Source: F23-B02 sp963625685
GTDB taxonomy: Bacteria > Bacillota > Clostridia > Oscillospirales > Oscillospiraceae
Assembly: GCA_963625685.1 (NCBI GenBank)
Contig: CAVFTR010000010.1
Location: 1-64,000 of the forward strand
Length of the DNA: 64,000 nucleotides
Direction of reading: 5' to 3'
In this document: positions 1-7,116 of the stretch, piece by piece
Numbering within the stretch: the first letter of the stretch is position 1
Layout of the letters: the number at the start of each line of letters is the position of its first letter
The notes under the pieces: generated by a model
Told to the model about the DNA's origin: nothing
Database searches by the model: none
The model's input: the letters and a program-made list of their open reading frames with translations, nothing else
Position numbers and translations under genes: made by a program

Positions 1-575
1 CCTACGGCGAGCTCCGCTTTGAGGGCGAGTACCTGCCCGCGCTCAAGAGCATGGATACCAAGGGCCTTGTCGTGTTCCTCGGCACCTTCTCGAAGATCCT
101 CGCTCCCGGCTACCGTCTCGGCTGGGTCTGCGCCGACGGCGAGATCCTCCAGAAGTACAACTTCCTCGCTCAGGCAGCCTCCCTGCAGGCTTCCACCGAG
201 GCTCAGCTCGTCGTCTCCAAGTTCATCGACATGTATGATCTGGACGCGCACGTTGCAGCCATCAAGGAGTGCTACCGCAAGCGCCGCGACGTCATGATGG
301 AGACCATGGAGAAGGAGTTCCCGCCCGAGGCGAAGTTCACTCACCCCAACGGCGGCCTGTTCACCTGGGTCGAGCTCCCCGAGTACATCAACACCAACGA
401 GATGGCTCAGCAGTGCCTGGCTCGCAACGTCGCCTACGTTCCCGGCGACGGCTTCTTCCCCGATGCCGGCCACAATAACTGCATCCGCCTGAACTACTCC
501 TGCATGCCCGAAGAGAAGATCGTAAAGGGCATGACCATCCTCGGCGAGGTCATCAAGGAGAACCTGAAGAAGTAA
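1..575 (+). CDS. PLP-dependent aminotransferase, class I/II, C-terminal part
   Basis: The 5' end is cut by the window; the open frame enters at base 3 and runs 190 codons to a TAA. The motif GTFSKILAPGYRLGW carries the PLP-binding lysine (codon at 93-95) and is typical of the MocR/LysN-type fold-type I aminotransferases, which act on 2-aminoadipate, aromatic or branched-chain amino acids in the cytoplasm. The C-terminal domain contains the usual 'HPNGGLFTWVELP' segment and an RLNYS stretch that holds the substrate carboxylate arginine. A strong hairpin terminator follows 19 bases after the stop, so this is the last gene of its unit. The substrate cannot be told from the C-terminal part alone. 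Confidence 0.85.
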   Translation, partial: YGELRFEGEYLPALKSMDTKGLVVFLGTFSKILAPGYRLGWVCADGEILQKYNFLAQAASLQASTEAQLVVSKFIDMYDLDAHVAAIKECYRKRRDVMMETMEKEFPPEAKFTHPNGGLFTWVELPEYINTNEMAQQCLARNVAYVPGDGFFPDAGHNNCIRLNYSCMPEEKIVKGMTILGEVIKENLKK

Positions 576-593
576 GCTCTTCCGAATATTTTA

Positions 594-625
594 AAGCTTC
601 TGTCCTTCGGACAGGAGCTTTTTTA
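594..625 (+). terminator. Intrinsic terminator of the aminotransferase gene
   Basis: An 11-12-bp stem with a short TTC-type loop (AGCTTCTGTCC paired with GGACAGGAGCT) runs into a T6 tract, just after the stop at 575. Confidence 0.85.
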
Positions 626-631
626 TACGCT

Positions 632-663
632 GAAAAGGCCCGTCCTCTCGGACGGGCCTTTTC
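632..663 (-). terminator. Intrinsic terminator of the 62-aa gene (bidirectional)
   Basis: Perfect AAAAGGCCCGTC / GACGGGCCTTTT stem with a 6-base loop. Read on the minus strand it lies about 40 bases past the stop at 702; it would also back up the plus-strand terminator just before it. Confidence 0.8.
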
Positions 664-701
664 ACAGCCAGGTATCTTATAATTAATATACGGAGAGAAG
701 C

Positions 702-890
702 TTATTTCGTAAAATCGGGGGTCGGCAGCATGAACTCGAGCACTCCGAGCACCGGGAAGAACAGCGCCAGGAAGCCGAAGGGGCTGCCCACGGCGGAGCC
801 TGTCATGTCGAAGCAGAGCAGGCACAGTGCTGCAAACGCGATAACGGTAAACACGATCTTTCTGATGAAATTCTTTACTTCGTAACTCAT
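702..890 (-). CDS. Small membrane protein of unknown function (62 aa)
   Basis: I do not recognise this family. The ATG at 890 is preceded by AAAGGAG at good spacing, the gene has a matching promoter and its own terminator, so it is very likely expressed. The product has a basic N-terminal stretch (residues 1-11) and then two hydrophobic segments (about 12-28 and 38-54) separated by a Gly/Ser-rich turn, consistent with a two-helix inner-membrane protein. It stands alone, tail to tail with the aminotransferase gene. No catalytic motif is visible. Confidence 0.7.
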   Translation of the reverse strand: MSYEVKNFIRKIVFTVIAFAALCLLCFDMTGSAVGSPFGFLALFFPVLGVLEFMLPTPDFTK

Positions 891-963
891 TTTTAAGACT
901 CCTTTTATAATTATTTGAATCGGTTTTTATTTGTCAGAGATTTAACTTTCTCTTTCTGTTTTT

Positions 964-992
964 ATAATACTCCCGCTGAACGTATTTGGCAA
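964..992 (-). promoter_or_regulatory. Sigma-A-type promoter of the 62-aa gene
   Basis: On the minus strand TTGCCA (987-992) and TATTAT (964-969) are separated by 17 bases. The transcript would have a leader of about 65-70 nt. Confidence 0.6.
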
Positions 993-1029
993 GCGAATAA
1001 AAATCATGTATTGCATGAATGTTTGTAAT

Positions 1030-1047
1030 GTTAGTTAATTAACTAAC
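1030..1047. promoter_or_regulatory. 18-bp perfect palindrome, possible operator
   Basis: GTTAGTTAATTAACTAAC is a perfect palindrome. It lies 38 bases upstream of the -35 box of the 62-aa gene promoter. Short AT-rich palindromes of this shape are common binding sites for MarR/TetR-type dimers; the regulator is unknown. A CTTTTTT run follows on the plus strand, so a weak terminator is the alternative. Confidence 0.4.
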
Positions 1048-1084
1048 GCTTTTTTGGGCCGGTCTTTCCGTTTTAACCGCTGAC

Positions 1085-1328
1085 GAGGAAAAGACAACCT
1101 TGACTTGAAGTCAGAGCTGTCTTTTCTGCATTGATGTTGATTTTAGACACGAGCTTTCGTGCCGCAAAGCCGCAGCAACGGAACGGGCAAGATAAGTTCC
1201 ATACAAGGGTGTTGGCAAACATCCCCCCTGCACTCGCGGGACGCGAGACGTTGTAGTCTCATCCATTGTTTCCGGTCGGGACGCCGCAATAAATGTATAG
1301 GCAGGTGCGCCAATGCGCCTCTAAAAAA
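1085..1328 (-). repeat. Dispersed intergenic element, copy A (3' of prfB)
   Basis: Read on the minus strand it starts with TTTTTTAGAGGCG and ends with AATGCAGAAAAGACAGC, followed by a hairpin and a TGTCTTTT tail that looks like an intrinsic terminator. It shares its start, a CGCGTCCCG block, an ACTTATC-TGCCCG block and its end with copies near 50.7 kb and 58.8 kb. An 86-codon minus-strand ORF overlaps it (1143-1403), but the matching frame of copy B holds a stop, so I treat it as non-coding. Together with the prfB hairpin and the palindrome at 1030 it accounts for most of the 542 bases between the 62-aa gene and prfB. Confidence 0.65.
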
Positions 1329-1437
1329 TCCTGACAGAGATGAAATGGGGTTCAGACAAGGCGAATGGGTCGGGGCTATACTTTTCTGTATGCCCCGGCC
1401 CATTCAACGCAGTATGAGCACATTTCAGCCTGTCAGG
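1323..1437 (-). terminator. Long inverted-repeat terminator overlapping the prfB stop
   Basis: Outer arms CCTGACAG (1330-1337) and CTGTCAGG (1430-1437) and a 14-bp inner stem (GAATGGGTCGGGGC at 1363-1376 with its partner at 1392-1405) form one large hairpin. On the minus strand it is followed directly by a T6 run (1328-1323). The outer arm includes the prfB stop codon. Confidence 0.65.
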
Positions 1438-2539
1438 TCTTGGCGCGCATGGCGAGGAAGGCGTTGATAAATCCGTCTATGTCGCCGTCCATGACGTTTT
1501 GAATGTTTCCGTTTTCAAAGCCGGTGCGGTGGTCCTTGGCGAGGGTGTAGGGCATGAAGACATAGGAGCGTATCTGACTGCCCCATTCTATCTTCTGCTG
1601 AACGCCCTTGATGTCGCTTATCTTTTCAAGATGCTCGCGCTCCTTGATCTCGGCGAGGCGGGCGCGGAGCATGTTGCGGCAGTTCTCGAGGTTCTGGAAG
1701 TGGCTGCGTTCGACCTGAGAGGACACGACGATGCCGGTCGGGATATGGGTCAGTCTGACGGCGGAGGAGGTCTTGTTGACCTTCTGGCCGCCCGCACCGG
1801 AGGAGCGGTATACGTCCATTTTGATATCCTCGTCGCGCAGCTCGATCTCGTTATCGTCGCTTATCTCGGGCATGACCTCGACTGCGGAGAAGGAGGTGTG
1901 GCGGCGGCCGGAGGAGTCGAAGGGCGATATGCGCACGAGACGGTGGATGCCGTGCTCGCTCTTGAGGAAGCCGTAGGCGTTCTCGCCCTCGATCATGATG
2001 GTGGCGCTTTTTATGCCGGCCTCGTCGCCGTCAAGATAGTCCATGAGCTTGACGGTGTAGCCGTGGCGCTCGGCCCACATGTTGTACATGCGGTAGAGCA
2101 TCTGCGTCCAGTCCTGAGCCTCGGTGCCGCCGGCTCCCGCGTGGAAGGTCAAAATAGCGTTATTGGCGTCGTACTCGCCGGTCAGCAGCGTACCCAGGCG
2201 CGTCTCCTCGAGCTTCTTTTCAAACGCGGCGTACTCGCTCTGGAGCTCGGGCAGCATCGAGTCGTCGTCCTCCTCGATGGCCATTTCGCACAGCGTCATC
2301 AGATCGTCCCAGCCGGAGCAGAGCTTTTCGTAGTTTTCGACCTTGCTCTTGAGCTGCTTTAAGCGCTTCTGCACGCGCTGAGAGTTTTCAACGTCGTTCC
2401 AGAAGCCGTCGCGCGCGCTCTGGCCCTCGAGCTCCTCGATCTCCTTTTCGGCGGCCTCGAGGTGCAGCGCCTCGCGCAGCGAGTCGAGCGTCGGCTTCAG
2501 GCCGTTGAGTTTTCCCTTATATTCTTCAAATTCTATCAT
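1433..2539 (-). CDS. prfB: Peptide chain release factor 2
   Basis: Class I release factor that reads UGA and UAA and triggers peptidyl-tRNA hydrolysis on the ribosome. The SPF specificity tripeptide of RF2 (in RISPFDSSGRRHTSFS) and the catalytic GGQ (in SSGAGGQKVNKTSSAVR) are both present, and the 368-aa length fits the family. I place the start at ATG 2539, not the upstream ATG at 2548: GAGGA abuts the upstream ATG and stands 9 bases from the inner one. Many RF2 genes need a programmed +1 frameshift near codon 25, but here the frame is continuous, so that autoregulation is absent. The gene ends inside a long inverted repeat that looks like its terminator. Confidence 0.95.
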   Translation of the reverse strand: MIEFEEYKGKLNGLKPTLDSLREALHLEAAEKEIEELEGQSARDGFWNDVENSQRVQKRLKQLKSKVENYEKLCSGWDDLMTLCEMAIEEDDDSMLPELQSEYAAFEKKLEETRLGTLLTGEYDANNAILTFHAGAGGTEAQDWTQMLYRMYNMWAERHGYTVKLMDYLDGDEAGIKSATIMIEGENAYGFLKSEHGIHRLVRISPFDSSGRRHTSFSAVEVMPEISDDNEIELRDEDIKMDVYRSSGAGGQKVNKTSSAVRLTHIPTGIVVSSQVERSHFQNLENCRNMLRARLAEIKEREHLEKISDIKGVQQKIEWGSQIRSYVFMPYTLAKDHRTGFENGNIQNVMDGDIDGFINAFLAMRAKT

Positions 2540-2635
2540 TGCGATCATTCCTCAACAAAATTAACTGTAATATTATACACTAAACCGCGGGTCTTGTAAA
2601 TCTCTTTTTACCGGCGGCGGAAAAAGCAAAAACAT

Positions 2636-2664
2636 TTGACTTTGATAAGGCCCTGTTCTATATT
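2636..2664 (+). promoter_or_regulatory. Sigma-A-type promoter of tktN-tktC-galK
   Basis: TTGACT (2636-2641) and TATATT (2659-2664) with a 17-base spacer, about 60 bases before the tktN start. Confidence 0.7.
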
Positions 2665-2721
2665 ATATAGTGATAATTAGGCACGAAAACGAGAAAAAAC
2701 TATCAAACGGAGGACAAAAAC

Positions 2722-3555
2722 ATGGCTTTAACTGCCGAGCGCCTCGCCGAGCTCAACGAGCTTTGCAGGCGCTTCAGAATCGACGTTCTGACTGCGATAC
2801 ACGCAGCCCAATCCGGGCATCCCGGCGGCTCGCTGTCCGTGTGCGAGATACTGACGTATCTGTATCAGGAGCACATGAGCATCGACGCCGGCAGACCCGA
2901 CGATCCCGACCGCGACAGGCTCGTGCTCTCGAAGGGTCACGCGGCCCCGATGCTTTACCGCAATCTCGCGGAGAAGGGCTTCTTCCCTGTCGAGGACATG
3001 ATGACTCTGCGCCGCATGGGCGGGCTTGCCGGTCACCCGAGCATGCACACCCCCGGCGTTGAGATGCCCGGAGGCCCGCTCGGTCAGGGCTTCCCCGCCG
3101 CTCAGGGCATGGCGATGGCGCTCAAGCTCAACGGCTCTCCGGCAAGGGTCTACGCCGTTCTCGGCGACGGCGAGCTCAACGAGGGCGTTATCTGGGAGAC
3201 CGCGATGAGCGCTCCTAAGTTTGAGCTGGATAATCTCATTGCGATAGTCGACTATAACAAGGTCCAGCTCGACGGCACGACCGACGAGGTCATGCCTCTG
3301 CGCGACCTCGCGGGCAAGTGGGAGTCCTTCGGCTGGACGGTGCTCGAGTGCGACGGCCACGACCTTGAGGCTCTTGACTTCTGCGTAAGCGTCGCCGACG
3401 GCGCTGTCGGCGCTCCCACCGTCATCATCGCAAACACCGTCAAGGGCAAGGGCGTCTCCTTTATGGAGGGCAAGTCGGCATGGCACGGCAAGGCGATAGA
3501 CGACGAGAGCTTCGCAAAGGCGATGGAGGAACTGGGAGGTGCAGTCAATGCCTAA
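2722..3555 (+). CDS. tktN: Transketolase, N-terminal (thiamine diphosphate-binding) subunit
   Basis: Cytoplasmic pentose phosphate enzyme moving two-carbon units between ketoses and aldoses. Many Clostridia split it in two genes, as here. This 277-aa half carries the ThDP-binding motif, starting GDGELNEG and ending near 'VDYNKVQ', and the early SGHPGG and LSKGHAAP segments that hold the cofactor pyrophosphate. The start ATG follows CGGAGGACAAAAAC. It overlaps the next gene by 8 bases, so the two halves are translated together and should give an equal ratio of subunits. Confidence 0.93.
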   Translation: MALTAERLAELNELCRRFRIDVLTAIHAAQSGHPGGSLSVCEILTYLYQEHMSIDAGRPDDPDRDRLVLSKGHAAPMLYRNLAEKGFFPVEDMMTLRRMGGLAGHPSMHTPGVEMPGGPLGQGFPAAQGMAMALKLNGSPARVYAVLGDGELNEGVIWETAMSAPKFELDNLIAIVDYNKVQLDGTTDEVMPLRDLAGKWESFGWTVLECDGHDLEALDFCVSVADGAVGAPTVIIANTVKGKGVSFMEGKSAWHGKAIDDESFAKAMEELGGAVNA

Positions 3556-4483
3556 GCAGATAAGAGAAGTATACGGCTCCGTGCTCGCGGAGCTGGGCGA
3601 GACCAATAAGGACATCGTCGTTCTGGACGCGGACCTGTCCGGCTCTACCAAGAGCGCGATATTCGGCAAGGCCCACCCCGAGCGCTTTTTCAACATGGGC
3701 ATCGCCGAGCAGAACATGGTCGCGACGGCGGCCGGCATGGCGGCCTGCGGCAAGATCCCGTTTGTAAACACCTTCACGGTGTTCCTGACCACGCTGGGCC
3801 TGCTCTCGGCGCGCGATCAGATATGCTACGCAAACCTCAACGTCAAATTCGGCGGCGCATACTGCGGCATGTCCGACGCGCTCGACGGCGCGAGCCACCA
3901 CGCGACCGAGGACATCGCCTTCATGCGCGCGCTGCCTAATATGAAGGTCATAGCTCCCGCCGACGCCGCGGCGGCACGCTGGGCGACTAAATACGCCGCC
4001 GAGACCTACGGCCCCATGTACCTGCGCCTGAGCCGCGAGGTATATCCCGACCTGTACGGCGAGGGGGCGAAATTCGAGCTCGGCAGAGGCAGCATCGTCC
4101 GCGAGGGCAGCGACGTCACCGTCATCGCCTGCGGCATAATGGTCCACAAGGCCATCGAGGCCGCCGAGCGTCTCTCCGAGCGCGGCGTTTCCGTGCGCGT
4201 TGTCGACATGTACTCGATAAAGCCAATAGACCGCGAGCTTATCAAAAAGTGCGCCGGGGAGACGGGCGCCATCGTCTGCGCCGAGGAGCACAATGTCCAC
4301 GGCGGCCTCGGCTCGGCCGTTTCCGAGGTCCTGGCGTACTTCGGCTGCGGCGTTCCGACAGAGTTTGTCGGGATCCAGGACACCTTCACGGAGTCGGCGC
4401 CCTATAAGGAGCTGCTGGCCAAATACGGCGTCGACGCCGACGGAGTTATCGCCGGCGTTGAAAAGGTCCTCGCGAGAAAATAA
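3548..4483 (+). CDS. tktC: Transketolase, C-terminal (pyrimidine-binding) subunit
   Basis: Second half of the split transketolase (311 aa). It holds the pyrimidine-binding domain with the conserved glutamate in FNMGIAEQNMVATAAGMA and the C-terminal transketolase domain. I chose ATG 3548 over the in-frame GTG at 3539, because the ribosome site GGGAGG (3534-3539) overlaps the GTG and stands 8 bases from the ATG. The gene lies inside the end of tktN and is followed after 38 bases by the kinase gene, so all are probably one transcript. DXS-type enzymes share this fold, but the split form and the residues fit transketolase. Confidence 0.93.
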   Translation: MPKQIREVYGSVLAELGETNKDIVVLDADLSGSTKSAIFGKAHPERFFNMGIAEQNMVATAAGMAACGKIPFVNTFTVFLTTLGLLSARDQICYANLNVKFGGAYCGMSDALDGASHHATEDIAFMRALPNMKVIAPADAAAARWATKYAAETYGPMYLRLSREVYPDLYGEGAKFELGRGSIVREGSDVTVIACGIMVHKAIEAAERLSERGVSVRVVDMYSIKPIDRELIKKCAGETGAIVCAEEHNVHGGLGSAVSEVLAYFGCGVPTEFVGIQDTFTESAPYKELLAKYGVDADGVIAGVEKVLARK

Positions 4484-4521
4484 AATGCAGCGGCCGCGAG
4501 CCGGCCGGAGGAGGACATATC

Positions 4522-5598
4522 ATGAACAGCTTTTTTGCTCCCGGAAGAACAGAGCTGGCCGGAAACCATACCGATCATCAGAAGGGGCGCGTGCTCGCGG
4601 CGGCGGTCGACAAGGGCATACGCGCATTTGCCGAGCCCAATTTTGACAGCGTCGCGCGCATAAGCTCGGCGGGCTTTCCCGATATGACGATAAGCCTGCT
4701 CGATCTGGACGTGCACCCGGAGGAGTTCGGCTCCTCGGCGGCTCTCGTGCGCGGCGTCGCCGCCGCCATGTACGATATCGGCGCAAGCTTCGGCGGCTTT
4801 GACGCGAGGCTCGAAAGCGGGCTGACGGCAGGCTCCGGACTGAGCTCCTCGGCGGCCTTCGCGGTGCTCATGTGCAGGATATTCAACGGTCTGTACAACG
4901 ATAACGCGCTCGAGGCGCAGGCCATAGCCCGCGTCGCGCAGCAGGCGGAGAATCTGCACTTCGGCAAGCCCTGCGGGCTCATGGATCAGCTCGCCTGCGC
5001 TCTGGGCAAGGCCGTGTACATAGACTTTCTGACCGGCGAGATCGTCCCCGTCAGCGCCGGCTTTTCGCGCATGGGCCTGACCCTGTGCCTCACGGACACC
5101 GGCGGCAGCCACGCGGGGCTCGACACGAGCTATGCGCGCATCCCCGCGGATATGCGCTATATAGCCAGCTTCTTCGGCAAGGAGCTCCTGGGCGAGGTCG
5201 ACCCCGAGGAGTTCTACGCCAAGGAGTGGGACACGGCGGACCGTCCCGTGCGCAGGGCAAAGCATTTCTTCGACGAAAACGCCCGCGTACCAAAAATGCG
5301 CGACGCGCTCATCGCCGGCGACGGGGCGGAATACATGCGCCTCATGAACGAGTCCGGCCGCTCGTCGGAAAGGCTCCTGAACAACATCGTGACGAGCGCG
5401 ACCAACGACCGCAAGCTTGAGACGGGTCTGTATCTCAGCTCAAAGCTGCTCGACGGCATCGGAGCGTGGCGCGTCCACGGCGGCGGCTTTGCCGGCTGCG
5501 TGCAGGCGCTCATGCCCTCGGACTTTTTCCCGAAATACAAAAGCAAAATGGAGGAGGCCTTCGGCCCCGGCTCGTGCAATGAGCTGAGGCTGGACTGA
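4522..5598 (+). CDS. Galactokinase-family GHMP sugar kinase (divergent)
   Basis: A 358-aa GHMP kinase. It has the N-terminal sugar-site motif, the Gly-Ser-rich ATP loop TAGSGLSSSAAFAV (about residues 94-108) and the C-terminal GGGFAGCVQ. Overall order and length match galactokinase (ATP + galactose to galactose 1-phosphate). The N-terminal motif reads AGNHTDH where galactokinases have GEHTDYN, so the Glu that contacts the sugar is Asn and the sugar may differ. No galT or galE is near; it sits behind transketolase and directly before mscS. GGAGGAGG stands ahead of the ATG. I leave the symbol blank because the substrate is not secure. Confidence 0.75.
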   Translation: MNSFFAPGRTELAGNHTDHQKGRVLAAAVDKGIRAFAEPNFDSVARISSAGFPDMTISLLDLDVHPEEFGSSAALVRGVAAAMYDIGASFGGFDARLESGLTAGSGLSSSAAFAVLMCRIFNGLYNDNALEAQAIARVAQQAENLHFGKPCGLMDQLACALGKAVYIDFLTGEIVPVSAGFSRMGLTLCLTDTGGSHAGLDTSYARIPADMRYIASFFGKELLGEVDPEEFYAKEWDTADRPVRRAKHFFDENARVPKMRDALIAGDGAEYMRLMNESGRSSERLLNNIVTSATNDRKLETGLYLSSKLLDGIGAWRVHGGGFAGCVQALMPSDFFPKYKSKMEEAFGPGSCNELRLD

Positions 5599-5602
5599 AA
5601 CA

Positions 5603-6418
5603 ATGAACTTTTTTGACTCTCTTTCATCGATAAAGCTCGGCGATATCTCTGCAAGCTCCCTGCTCTCGGCGCTTATAGTCTATCTGCTGTGCTATATCGC
5701 CATAAAGGTCCTGTGCAGGGCCTTCGGCAGGATGCTCGACGCGAGCCGTCACCTCGACGCGAGCCTTAAATCCTTCTTCCGCAGCGCGATAAAGGCCGGG
5801 CTGTGGACGATAGCAGCCATCATAATCGCGGGCGCGCTGGGTATTCCGGTGACGAGCCTCGTCGCGGTGCTGTCTGTCGTCGGCGTTGCGCTGTCGCTGG
5901 CTCTGCAGGGGCTTTTGTCGAACCTCTTTTCCGGCATCACCATTCTGACGACGCATCCGTTCAAGGTCGGCGATTATGTCGAGCTCGGCGGCCACGAGGG
6001 CACGGTAAGGAGCATCGGCCTGTTCTACACCGCCGTTGCGACGAGCGATAACCGCATAGTATACGCGCCCAACGGCAGCGTGACCTCCGGGCAGGTGATA
6101 AACCACTCGGCCGAGGAGCTGCGCCGCGTCATCATCCCGGTCACCGCATCCTACGACAGTGCGACGCAGGACGTGCGCGCAGCCTGCCTCGAGGCGATAG
6201 CTATGACCGGCAAGACGCTCAGCGACCCTGCGCCCTTCGTCGCGATAACGGGCTACGGCAGCAGCTCGATAGAGTACACCGTGCGCGCCTGGTGCCGCTC
6301 GGCCGACTACTGGGACGTTTACTTTGCGCTCAATGAAAACCTGCGCACGGGCTTTGAGCGGCACGGCGTCGAGATGTGCTACGATCACCTGAACGTGCAT
6401 CTTGTAAACGATAAATAG
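5603..6418 (+). CDS. mscS: MscS-family small-conductance mechanosensitive channel
   Basis: Membrane channel that opens on hypo-osmotic stretch to release solutes. The 271-aa protein has three hydrophobic helices (about 20-40, 65-85 and 88-112). The third is the Gly/Ala-rich pore helix, and it is followed by the beta-domain signature 'PFKVGDYVELGGHEGTVRSI' and a mixed C-terminal domain. The length is close to E. coli MscS. It starts 4 bases after the kinase stop with only a GAGG inside the kinase end, so translation is probably coupled. A bidirectional terminator ends the unit. Confidence 0.9.
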   Translation: MNFFDSLSSIKLGDISASSLLSALIVYLLCYIAIKVLCRAFGRMLDASRHLDASLKSFFRSAIKAGLWTIAAIIIAGALGIPVTSLVAVLSVVGVALSLALQGLLSNLFSGITILTTHPFKVGDYVELGGHEGTVRSIGLFYTAVATSDNRIVYAPNGSVTSGQVINHSAEELRRVIIPVTASYDSATQDVRAACLEAIAMTGKTLSDPAPFVAITGYGSSSIEYTVRAWCRSADYWDVYFALNENLRTGFERHGVEMCYDHLNVHLVNDK

Positions 6419-6419
6419 C

Positions 6420-6448
6420 AAAAAAGCACCCCCCCGGGGTGCTTTTTT
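6420..6448. terminator. Bidirectional terminator between mscS and spoIIR
   Basis: AAAAAAGCACCCC / GGGGTGCTTTTTT hairpin with T6 on either strand, placed between converging genes. The spoIIR stop codon touches it. Confidence 0.85.
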
Positions 6449-7044
6449 CATTTATCCAGCAGCTCCAGGAGCTCGCCCCAGAGCTCGACGAGGCGAAAGC
6501 GCAGCTCGCAGCCGCCGGACTGCGTGATTATGGCGCGCTCCTCGCTGCCGAGCGCCGAAAGCGCCCTGTCCTGCTCCGCGGCGGACAGGCACAGCGGCGG
6601 GAATACGACGCACCACCAGTTGTGTCCCCCGCCCTGCCCGAGCGTTACGCGCAGGGACTGATACCTCCCCGCCGGCAGCGCAAAGCCCTCGTAGGCGCGC
6701 GTGGGGTAATACTCGCTGCCGAGCTCGACGCTGACGCTGCGTCCTTCGGCTCTTTGGGCCGCCGCCTCCCGAATATCCGGAAGCTTTTCTCTTATGACGC
6801 TCTGCGCGTCCGCGGCGCTCTCCGCTTCCTCGAGCAGCGGCGTCAGATACTCGAGCACTCCGTCGCGCACGCGCAGCTTGAGCTCCTGCTCGCCCGGCTC
6901 GTCCGAGGCCGCTATGACGTGCAGGCGCACGAGCGAGGAGCTTATCTCCTGCTGCCGTCCCTGCGCCCAGGTACCGACGCACAGAGCGGCGCACAGAGCG
7001 CACAGAGCCGACAGCTCCCAGATCTTCAGTCTGTATTCCTTCAT
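6448..7044 (-). CDS. spoIIR: Stage II sporulation protein R
   Basis: SpoIIR is the forespore-made signal that activates the SpoIIGA protease, which processes pro-sigma-E in the mother cell. The 198-aa protein has an N-terminal hydrophobic export segment (about 8-26). The family signatures are 'VRLHVIAASDEPGEQELKLR' and, near the C terminus, GGGHNWWCVVFPPLC. It is the last gene of the minus operon apgM-ispE-spoIIR. Its ribosome site is only moderate (AAGGCGG, about 7 bases before the ATG). Its presence is the clearest sign of an endospore former. Confidence 0.93.
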   Translation of the reverse strand: MKEYRLKIWELSALCALCAALCVGTWAQGRQQEISSSLVRLHVIAASDEPGEQELKLRVRDGVLEYLTPLLEEAESAADAQSVIREKLPDIREAAAQRAEGRSVSVELGSEYYPTRAYEGFALPAGRYQSLRVTLGQGGGHNWWCVVFPPLCLSAAEQDRALSALGSEERAIITQSGGCELRFRLVELWGELLELLDK

Positions 7045-7116
7045 GAAAAAACCGCCTTTACTATGTAATCACGATCGTGCTTACAGTATCGGCGGCATTT
7101 TTCGTTTTTATACCTG

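Noticed and set aside
1143..1403. 86-codon minus-strand ORF in copy A of the dispersed element
   Set aside because: No ribosome site; the matching frame of copy B has an in-frame stop. Similar peptides in A and B are explained by nucleotide homology.
1499..2362. A 287-codon plus-strand ORF opposite prfB, and like long ORFs opposite serA (14866-16026), mtaB (17126-18385), the dehydratases (55155-56546 and 56834-57715) and the aminotransferase (59240-60565)
   Set aside because: In GC-rich genes with GNC-type codons the opposite strand stays open for long. None has a ribosome site or family motifs, and each is opposite a well-supported gene.
2400..2548. Programmed +1 frameshift of RF2
   Set aside because: The reading frame from the ATG to the GGQ domain is continuous, with no in-frame TGA near codon 25.
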